NCBI RefSeq assembly: GCF_040605455.1
Contig: NZ_JBEXCV010000181.1
Coordinates: 1 to 16,168 of the forward strand
Direction: 5' to 3'
Source: Embleya sp040605455
GTDB taxonomy: Bacteria > Actinomycetota > Actinomycetes > Streptomycetales > Streptomycetaceae
Length of the DNA stretch: 16,168 bases
Of this stretch, positions 7,472-14,500 are shown piece by piece. Below the pieces are notes generated by a model. That model was not told the DNA's origin. It worked only from the letters and a program-made list of their open reading frames with translations, and searched no databases. Position 1 is the stretch's first letter. The number at the start of each line of letters is the position of its first letter. A program made the translations under genes and the position numbers.

Positions 7472-9945
7472 GCAACGCGGCCAAACACGTCAGGCGCAAG
7501 GCCGTGGCCGTCACCAATGCCACCGAAACCCAGGCCCGGGCCAGGAACAAGCAACTGCGTGCGGACTTCCCCCCACGGGCCGCCGAGCAGTGGTGGCCTC
7601 ACACCGCACACGACCTGGAGGCCGCCCTCACACGTCTGACGTCCCCTCCGTTCGCTCCCGAGGCGAACGCAACCCGCGCCGATCGTCGACGAGGCGTGAC
7701 CAAGTTGCTTCGCTGGCTCGCGTCCCTCCCCGGCGATACCTGGCAGGAACGATGGCTGGCCAGCGGGGCCGAGGAACACCGCGGGGCCAGCTGGGTTCAA
7801 GCGCCCGTGGACTGGCTTCGTGGGGAGATCGGAGCCAGTTCGTACGACGCGAACGGTCTGTCGTCGGGCCTGCTGATGGCTGTGTGTGGTGACGTCGTCC
7901 GACCGAGCCTGCCCTGGATGCTGACCCGCACGCATCGACATCTCGCGTCCGCGATGGCGCGACTCAGGGATCCCGAGGGGTTCGCTCGTCTGCGAGATCT
8001 GGCGACCATGACCCCGGCGGGTTCCGAGCAGGACGCGCGCATCGCGGCAACCCGGGTCGCGACCCTCTTGGCCAGCAAGGGCGGCCTGGTCGCCGACATC
8101 ACGGTCGGAGACTGCGTCGAACTCGTCGACACCCAGCGGCGCGTGCACGTACGCGGCGGACAGAAGAAGGTGGACTTCTACCTTCGGCTACGCGCCCTGG
8201 GGGTCTTTCCCGAGGACGCACCGCAGACGATCCGCGCTTTCGGACTCGCCGGAGGACGACTCGGCATCGAGGAACTCGTCGATCGCTACCGACTGCGATG
8301 CCGCCCGGTGCGCAATCTGATCGTGGACTACCTGCGCGAGCGGCAGCCGTCGTTGGACTTCGCCAGCCTCGACGCGATCTCCCGCACTCTCGCGGGACTG
8401 TTCTGGGCCGAACTGGAAACTCTCGCGCCCGGAATCGACACGCTTCGGCTACCGGACGAAGTGGCCCGAACATGGAAGGAGAATCTGAAGACCAAGAGGA
8501 GAACCACCACCAACTCCGCCGGGGAAACCGTGGAGATCTCCGCTCCTCGTCTGAACGCCAAGGACGAACTGCTGCGGGTTCGAGCCTTCTACCTTGATAT
8601 TGCGCAATGGGCCGTGGACGACCCCGGCCGATGGGGACCCTGGGCGACTCCCTGTCCCATCCGCGACGTCGAGGTCCAGCGCGACAAGGAACGCAAACAC
8701 CGCAAGGCCCGCATCGACCAACGCACCCGCGAACGCCTGCCGGTTCTCCCGGTCTTGGTACGCACCGCGAATGACCGTCGCAATGCCGCGCACGAGCGTC
8801 TCCGGGTCGCCTGCGACACCGAACCCGGGGCACTGATCCCGCTCACGAACGGACTCCTCCGTCGGGCGATCACTCCGACCGCGATCGGACGACACATCTG
8901 GGCGGATGACACCAATACGGGAAAGCGGCGGAACCTGACGTATGAGGAGGAGGAGGAAGCCTTCTGGGCATTCGCCGGGATCGAAGTCCTGCGTCACACG
9001 GGCATCCGTTGCGAAGAGTTGTTGGAGTTGACGCATCACAGCATCACCCAGTACCGCCTTCCTTCGACCGGCGAACTGGTCCCGCTTCTCCAGATCGCCC
9101 CTTCGAAGACGGACACGGAACGACTCCTGCTGGTCGGCCCGGAGCTCGCCGACGTTCTCAGCGCCATCGTGAGTCGCCTCCGCGGAAGCGGGCCGACGAT
9201 TCCGCTCGTGGCATCGTACGACATTCGGGAGCGTGTTTGGAATCCGCCGTTGCCTCTGCTCTTTCAACGGGCCATCGGCAGTGAGAGCCGGGCGTTTACC
9301 CCTACCGCTGTCCGCAAATTACTCATTAACGCACTGGCCGCGAGCGGGCTCACGGATCCCAATGGGGATCAACTGACGTTCTCGCCACATGACTTCCGCA
9401 GAATCTTCGTGACCGACGCCATCACCAGTGGCCTGCCGCCTCACATTGCTCAGATTATCTGTGGGCACAAGAGTCTCGACACCACGATGGGATACAAGGC
9501 GATCTATCCGACCGAGACGGTCGAGGCACACCGAGCGTTCGTCGCCCGCCGCCGTGAGACTCGGCCCAGTGAAGAATACCGAACGCCGACGGAAGCAGAA
9601 TGGGATTCCTTTCTGGCGCACTTCGAGAAACGCAAGGTTTCTGTCGGGACGTGCGCTCGCGCTTTCGGATCGCCTTGTGTTCACGAGCACGCTTGCGTGA
9701 GATGTTCACTTTTGCGGCCGGATCCGGCCCAGCGGGCACGATTGGAGGAGATCCGCGAGAATCTGGAAGCCAGGATCACTGAGGCCGAACGCGAAGGATG
9801 GCTCGGCGAGGTCGAAGGACTCCACGTCAGTCTGACCAGCACGAGAGACAAGATCACGCAGATCGACTCAGTCCTTCGACAAAACAACGGCGCGATTCAA
9901 CTCGACATGCCCACGTTCAGAGATATCACCGGGCGATCCATGTAG
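7468..9945 (+). CDS. large tyrosine recombinase with C-terminal Cys/His cluster
   Basis: This 825-aa site-specific recombinase is about twice the size of a simple integrase. The first ~470 residues are a long helical region with no motif I recognise. The catalytic domain holds Arg514 (HTGIRCEELLEL), Lys547 (PSKTDTERL), His641-x-x-Arg644 (HDFRRIFVTDAI), His667 (CGHKSLDTTMGY) and nucleophile Tyr676. A Cys/His group follows: Cys729, Cys737, His739, His741, Cys743 and Cys746, probably a zinc site. The protein ends in a coiled-coil-like helix (RLEEIRENLEARITEAEREG). This plan matches large integrases encoded in Tn554/RIT-like operons. The GTG start overlaps the upstream stop by 4 bp. The TAG stop is the first three bases of a short repeat that recurs twice downstream. 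It appears intact and is the best candidate for an active recombinase here. Confidence 0.92.
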   Translation: MSNAAKHVRRKAVAVTNATETQARARNKQLRADFPPRAAEQWWPHTAHDLEAALTRLTSPPFAPEANATRADRRRGVTKLLRWLASLPGDTWQERWLASGAEEHRGASWVQAPVDWLRGEIGASSYDANGLSSGLLMAVCGDVVRPSLPWMLTRTHRHLASAMARLRDPEGFARLRDLATMTPAGSEQDARIAATRVATLLASKGGLVADITVGDCVELVDTQRRVHVRGGQKKVDFYLRLRALGVFPEDAPQTIRAFGLAGGRLGIEELVDRYRLRCRPVRNLIVDYLRERQPSLDFASLDAISRTLAGLFWAELETLAPGIDTLRLPDEVARTWKENLKTKRRTTTNSAGETVEISAPRLNAKDELLRVRAFYLDIAQWAVDDPGRWGPWATPCPIRDVEVQRDKERKHRKARIDQRTRERLPVLPVLVRTANDRRNAAHERLRVACDTEPGALIPLTNGLLRRAITPTAIGRHIWADDTNTGKRRNLTYEEEEEAFWAFAGIEVLRHTGIRCEELLELTHHSITQYRLPSTGELVPLLQIAPSKTDTERLLLVGPELADVLSAIVSRLRGSGPTIPLVASYDIRERVWNPPLPLLFQRAIGSESRAFTPTAVRKLLINALAASGLTDPNGDQLTFSPHDFRRIFVTDAITSGLPPHIAQIICGHKSLDTTMGYKAIYPTETVEAHRAFVARRRETRPSEEYRTPTEAEWDSFLAHFEKRKVSVGTCARAFGSPCVHEHACVRCSLLRPDPAQRARLEEIRENLEARITEAEREGWLGEVEGLHVSLTSTRDKITQIDSVLRQNNGAIQLDMPTFRDITGRSM

Positions 9946-9954
9946 TTCAGGGAA
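9943..9954 (+). repeat. direct repeat copy 1 (TAGTTCAGGGAA)
   Basis: It begins with the TAG stop codon of the large recombinase. It differs from copies 2 and 3 by one base (GGG for GAG). It is preceded by CCATG and followed by AGCCTGCATCC, which resembles GCCTGTGTCC after copy 3. It may be a recombination site or a decayed trace of recombinase coding sequence. Confidence 0.5.
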
Positions 9955-10132
9955 AGCCTGCATCCAGTACTCGAAGTCACGGCCGGGGCTCACGTCAGTC
10001 GATGCCGTTCCCATTCATTGGCCATTGGTCCGGCAACACGCCTAACGACTCCCCACGAGTATCCACCAGTCTGGACGCATCATCGGGTGACCCTACAGCT
10101 CTCGACGGCGAGGTAGATCCGTCGGACGGTCC
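9955..10132. other. spacer between repeat copies 1 and 2, no gene seen
   Basis: This 178-bp stretch lies between the first two short repeats. It contains no convincing frame on either strand and no family resemblance. Its composition is more balanced than that of the left part of the window. If the repeats are recombination sites, this would be an empty or decayed cassette. Confidence 0.4.
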
Positions 10133-10145
10133 ATAGTTCAGAGAA
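10133..10145 (+). repeat. direct repeat copy 2 (ATAGTTCAGAGAA)
   Basis: It is identical over 13 bp to copy 3 at 10726-10738. It directly abuts the stop codon of the small minus-strand ORF that ends at 10146. Together with copy 3 it brackets the VOC-gene cassette. Confidence 0.6.
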
Positions 10146-10277
10146 TCAGAGTCCATGTTTCGAGCGGATCACCGACCGCTCCATCGACACCCAGGAACAC
10201 ACACGGTGATCCAGTTCGCGGATGAAATACCGCTGGGGGACCTGGTCGCCGACACGCGCACCGAGCAGGTCGGTCAA
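10146..10277 (-). CDS. small ORF (43 aa), coupled to VOC gene
   Basis: The frame starts with TTG 10277, which overlaps the TGA of the VOC gene by 3 bases, and ends with TGA adjoining repeat copy 2. The translation, LTDLLGARVGDQVPQRYFIR followed by ELDHRVCSWVSMERS and a short basic tail, looks like true protein rather than an antisense shadow. I do not recognise it. It may be a small protein translated by re-initiation. It could also be the surviving C-terminal part of a larger gene that was joined to the VOC gene by deletion, because the same frame stays open upstream inside the VOC gene to 10337. Confidence 0.35.
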   Translation of the reverse strand: MTDLLGARVGDQVPQRYFIRELDHRVCSWVSMERSVIRSKHGL

Positions 10278-10651
10278 CGCTTCTGATCTCTGACCAGGCA
10301 GAAGGGATGCCCGGCCGGATCGGTGAAGACTCGCCACCTGTCCTCATCCAATTGGTGGTCCGGCTTGCCCGCGCCCAGCTCCAACAGCAGCCCCTCTGCT
10401 TCGTCGAGGTCCTCGACTGAGAAGCAGATGTGCAGTTGTTGGGGCACGGTTTGGTCGGGCCAGGTCGGGGGCCGGTAGCCGTCGACTCGTTGAAAGCCGA
10501 GGAAGAGCCCGTCCTCGCGGTTGAGACCGGCGAAGTCAGCGTCCGATTTGGGGTGGGGTTCGAGCCCGGTGGCCTGCTGATAGAAAGCGGCCAGCGCCAG
10601 CGGATCAGGACAGTCGAGCGTTATCGCGTCCAACTTCATCTGCACGGGCAT
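10274..10651 (-). CDS. VOC (glyoxalase-like) family protein
   Basis: This is a 125-aa single-domain member of the vicinal oxygen chelate superfamily, which includes glyoxalase I, extradiol dioxygenases and antibiotic-binding or -modifying proteins. The paired beta-alpha-beta-beta-beta halves are visible. The first is MKLDAITLDCPDPLALAAFY with GLFLGFQRV. The second is QQLHICFSVEDLDEAEGLL, ending in the hallmark RVFTDPAGHPFCLV. His in LHICF is a plausible metal or substrate ligand. Start ATG 10651 follows GGAGG (10656-10660) at about 4 nt; an internal ATG at 10639 lacks one. The gene runs opposite to the recombinases, and its cassette is bounded by identical 13-bp repeats. The substrate cannot be deduced. 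Short VOC proteins of this kind are often generic 'glyoxalase-like' proteins, and some confer drug resistance. Confidence 0.87.
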   Translation of the reverse strand: MPVQMKLDAITLDCPDPLALAAFYQQATGLEPHPKSDADFAGLNREDGLFLGFQRVDGYRPPTWPDQTVPQQLHICFSVEDLDEAEGLLLELGAGKPDHQLDEDRWRVFTDPAGHPFCLVRDQKR

Positions 10652-10725
10652 GGAACCTCCGGGCCGATCGGTGGAGCCGAGCGTTGGAACATCATGCTCG
10701 GATCCACGTCATGGCTTCAACCTCA

Positions 10726-10738
10726 ATAGTTCAGAGAA
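10726..10738 (+). repeat. direct repeat copy 3 (ATAGTTCAGAGAA)
   Basis: It is identical over 13 bp to copy 2. Its TAG (10727-10729) is in frame with the recombinase remnant that follows, just as copy 1 carries the stop of the intact large recombinase. Its last bases, GAA, run straight into the GCC-TGT-GTC-CGG-TGT codons of that remnant. Confidence 0.6.
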
Positions 10739-10993
10739 GCCTGTGTCCGGTGTCCAGTCCTCATCGTCGGCCCCACCGAAAAGCCTCGACTGGAACAAAT
10801 CAGAAACAACCTCAACGACCGGATCGCTGAAGCTGAACGCGAGGGATGGCTCGGTGATGTGGAGCAACTCGGCGTCAGCCTCGCTGCCACAGAGGAAAAG
10901 ATTGAACAAATCGAGGCGCAACAGCGGCGCAAGGGATCGCCAACGTTCCTGGGCATCCCAGCATTCGATCAGATCGCAGGCCGAACCAGTTGA
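10736..10993 (+). pseudogene. C-terminal remnant of a second large tyrosine recombinase
   Basis: About 85 codons without a start read EACVRCPVLIVGPTEKPRLE, then IRNNLNDRIAEAEREGWLGD, a helical tail and TFLGIPAFDQIAGRTS before TGA. This aligns with the end of the intact 825-aa recombinase (HACVRCSLL, RLEEIRENLEARITEAEREG, TFRDITGRS). It shares the last CxxC of the Cys/His cluster and the coiled-coil tail. It is diverged, so it is a paralogue and not a recent duplicate. Everything upstream of the cluster, including the catalytic domain, is gone, and the break falls at direct repeat copy 3. It is non-functional, but it shows that a second recombinase gene once ended here. Confidence 0.75.
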
Positions 10994-11001
10994 GCCGCGA
11001 G

Positions 11002-11092
11002 GCCCTGAACCCAGGGCTGATGCGTTCGGCCCGGAACGGCCGCAAGGCCGCATGTACGGCCGGGGCGGCAGGAGCCGCCGGCGCGCAGCGCC
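11002..11092. other. cluster of four short hairpins, possible structured RNA or element end
   Basis: Four perfect stem-loops lie within 91 bp: GCCCTG/CAGGGC (11002-11017), CGGCC-GCAA-GGCCG with a GNRA-type loop (11037-11050), GGCGGC/GCCGCC (11064-11079) and GGCGC/GCGCC (11080-11092). None is followed by a T run, so they are not typical Rho-independent terminators. They sit about 130 bp upstream of an IS110-type transposase remnant. In IS110-group elements the non-coding guide (bridge) RNA is made from the left end, so a decayed left end is one reading. Another is simple GC-rich chance pairing. Confidence 0.3.
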
Positions 11093-11223
11093 GCCCTTGA
11101 GCAAGTGAAGAAGATGTGCGACGGCTCCTGGACCCGGCCGGTGTCTGGAAGCTGCGGGGCTTCGTGCCGCTTAGGAATCGATACCGGAACATTTCAGGGT
11201 CGCGTGGGGGTCGACAGCAGGCC

Positions 11224-11390
11224 GTGCCCCTGATCGGCGCCTATCCACACAAGTCCGCCCACATCGCCATCGCGGTGGATCCATCCTTGAACGGGCAGCC
11301 CGGCTCGCTGAGGATCGAGGCGGCCAGCTGACGGAGTACCGCTGGCTTATCACCTGGTCCCGCCGGTGGCGAGGGCCAGTGAGATGCGGG
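11224..11390 (+). pseudogene. N-terminal remnant of an IS110-family transposase
   Basis: From GTG 11224 the frame reads VPLIGAYPHKSAHIAIAVDP and continues to TGA at 11329-11331. This matches the start of IS110 DEDD transposases, which begin with IGVDPHK. A switch of frame at the stop restores a plausible continuation (QLTEYRWLITWSRRW), so a frameshift is also present. The first catalytic Asp of DPHK is replaced by Tyr. The rest of the RuvC-like and transposase domains is absent. It is a clear dead remnant. Confidence 0.6.
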
Positions 11391-11430
11391 ATCAGTGCTC
11401 CGGTTGCAAGATGGATTGGGGCTACCGGTC

Positions 11431-11455
11431 CGCTCTGTCCACAAATGACAGAGCG
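11431..11455. repeat. 9-bp inverted repeat, 7-nt loop
   Basis: CGCTCTGTC (11431-11439) pairs perfectly with GACAGAGCG (11447-11455) across a 7-nt loop. No T run follows, so it is not an ordinary terminator. It lies 129 bp before the oxidase gene, between that gene and the IS110 remnant. It could be an operator, an mRNA leader structure or a transposon end. The rest of the 11391-11583 gap shows no gene. Confidence 0.45.
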
Positions 11456-11583
11456 ACTAAGTCACATGGTGGCCTTGCTTCCGGCCCAGGCCCTCAAGGC
11501 CGCAGAGGCATCGACAGGCGCCCGCTAGGTCCCGCGGCGCTGGATGCAACATTCAAGGGTCGCACTAGGAAGGCGGATCGAGA

Positions 11584-14500
11584 ATGCCGAGCATCCGCAT
11601 TGACGCCCGCAGTCTGACAAGCAAGAAATTCCTAATTCCAGGGCAGGTTGCCACTCCGATAGATGCAGCAACAGTCACTACGTTGGAACTTGCCCCCGGA
11701 ACATATGTCTTCCAGCAAATGAGCGGTCCGCCAGCCACCTTCACATTTGACGTCACTCCAGATGGGCTCGTCACATACGATCCCGCAAGTGACGGCTTCC
11801 TGGCCGGCCGGTTAACCGGCACGCTCATCGTGCATGGCTTTATCATCACCGTCGACGGGCGGGCCCTGTCGCATGATCTGATCCCGGTTCTGCCGGGCAA
11901 TTCGGATCCGCTCTCACGAGACTCGACGCATGAACTGACCCTGATCCCCGGCGACTACAGGCTGGCGTTGGTGTCCAGTGTCGCTGATTTCGCATTTGCG
12001 CTCGCCATCGACGGCCGGGTGTCGGTCGAACCCCGCTTCACCGGCTTCGCCGAGGCCGCCGAGCAGACGCTGACCATCCACGGGTACCGCATCACCGTCG
12101 ACGGGCGGGCCCTGTCGCATGATCTGATCCCGGTTCTGCCGGGCAATTCGGATCCGCTCTCACGAGACTCGACGCATGAACTGACGCTGATCCCGGACGA
12201 GGTCTACAGGTTCCTGCCCAGGGATGCAGGCATGTCCTTCACGGTCACCCTGGACATCTATGGCGCAGTCTCGGTCGTCCCTGGTGGGCTCATCGTCCAG
12301 CGCAGCCCTCTCCAGGACAGGTTGCTCGACGACTTCAGCACCGGCCTGGACAGCTTCGCCGTACCTCTGTCGACCACTACTGACCGCCGCCAAACCGGAG
12401 CGATGCTTGGCGGCGAGCGGTCGACAAGCGTGACCAACCTCGCATCCCCCAAAGGGGCACCGGCCCGCTTCGATGTCGGCGGCGCGGGCCGCGGTCTCCA
12501 GGTGACGCTTGGTGTCGACCAACAGGCCCGCGTCCAGGTCGGCTACGGGCTCAGGAACGATGGCACGCCTGCGCCGCTCGGTGTGAACCTGCATGACGGC
12601 GGCGTGGATCGGTTGAGGATCACGACTTCCCGCGTGAGCGGCAGCACCGATGCCAAGGTCACCATATTCACTTCGGCTGGCCCCTCGTCTGCCAGAGTGC
12701 GATCCAGTGGTGGGTTGATCGAATTCCGATTCGTCGACTTCACCGGCCCTGGGAGTCAGGACTTCACGGACGTCAGTCACATCGTCTTCGAATTCATCTC
12801 CGTCGGCAGCCTCACGCTGGATGAAATTGAGGCCTGCGGTCCACACCGAGTATCGCATCTCATGAGTTGGAACCCGCGCACCGATGAGTCCGGAAAACTT
12901 GCCGTTCACGCTGCCCTGGTGCACACGGGCAAGATCGTATTCTTCAGTGGCGATGAGCACGACCCCGGCCGCCACTTTCTCGGCCGGAGCGACCGTCGGC
13001 ACATCGATAGCACACGGATCTATGACTGCCGCAGCGGCGCGGTCCGAGTCCTTCCTTCTCCCGAGGTTCCGCCTGACGCCCGCTCTCCGGACCTGTTCTG
13101 CTGCGGCCACGCGCTCTTGCCTGACGGCCGCTTGCTGGTCGCCGGGGGCACTGAAACGTGGGCATTTGGGCTAGGGGACCCCGACCCCGGCGGCCACCAC
13201 GTGAACCAGCACTTCACAGGCCTGCGCTACACCTGGATATTCGACCCGGAGGCGCCGCCCGGAGCGAACCCGTGGATAAGAGTTGCGGACATGCGCGATG
13301 GCCGATGGTACCCGACCCTGGTGACTTTGGGTGACGGTGATTGCCTGGCATTGTGGGGTCACCCCAGCCAGGCCACGCACGGCGTTCACTCAAACCACGA
13401 CGTTGAGGTTTTTTCCGGAAGAAGCAAAAGCTGGACCGTGCTGGGGTTGCTCCCTGTTTCCAATCAGGCGACGCTAGTCTACCCGCGGTTGCACGTACTT
13501 ACGAACGGAGAGGTCTTCTTTGCGACACCCATGGAAGGAGCATGTAAGGTCTGGAACCGTTTTGCTTCTACTCAGTTGCGGGATATCGCGCAGCCGCCAC
13601 TAGATGTGGATTATCACGGCTTCAGCACGACTTCCGTCCTGCTGCCGTTGAATCCACCGCACTACGAGCCGAGGATTCTGTTGTACGGTGCCGCGCAGCC
13701 GGTCGTCATCAGCCCACTCGACGACAAGGCCGAGTGGAAGGTGACTTCGCCGCGTCAACCCATCGCAGGCAGTCGTTTCCGCAAGCGCTTCTTTAGCACT
13801 GCGGTCATCCTGCCCACGGGAGAGATCATGGCGTGCGGCGGCTTCGACGTCGGCGACGGACGCGCCATGCTAGAAACCGAGCTCTATGACCCGGCCACCG
13901 GAGAGTGGACCACACTGCCGGATACCGGCACGGCTAAAGTGGAGCGGGGCTACCATTCGGTCGCACTGCTGATGCCCGACGGCAGGGTCTTCACGGCAGG
14001 CAGCAATGACCACGCCGACTGGAGCTATCATAATCAGAGCAAGTATCCTGTGATCGAAGGTCAGCCACTTCCGGACCTCCCGAAAACCGAAGCCGATATC
14101 GTTAACGGCGCCACAGTAGATAATCGAGAGACGCGGATCGAGATCTACGATCCGCCTTACATCGGCCGCAGTGACCGCCCCAGAATATCGTCCACACCCT
14201 CGTCCATCACGTATGGCAGTAGCTTCCTGGTCGACACATCGGACGACGTCGAAAGAATCCACCGAGTGGCGCTGCTCCGCGCAGGATCGGCAACTCATGC
14301 CTTCAACAGTGACCAGCGCTACGTGGGTCTGGGCTTCACCCGCCGCAGTGGCCAGCTCGAGGTCACCGCACCCCCCAACGGGAATGTCGCCCCTCCTGGC
14401 TGGTACCTGTTGTTCATCGCGGCCACGGCTGACAGTCAGGTCGTCCCTTCGGAGGGCGTCTTCGTTCACCTGTCCGTCGGTGCGCGAGATCCGGTCCTCA

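Noticed and set aside
9943..10738. CRISPR array
   Set aside because: There are only three copies of a 12-13 bp motif with very unequal spacing (191 and 593 bp), so it is not a CRISPR array.
10994..11108. Continuation of a coding frame after the recombinase remnant
   Set aside because: After TGA 10991-10993 the frames are short and the sequence is dominated by hairpins; no protein resemblance was seen.
11431..11455. Rho-independent terminator
   Set aside because: The stem is good but no T run follows on either strand.
12160..13110. Minus-strand 316-aa frame inside the oxidase gene
   Set aside because: It is antisense to a gene with a complete set of catalytic motifs and has no domain of its own.
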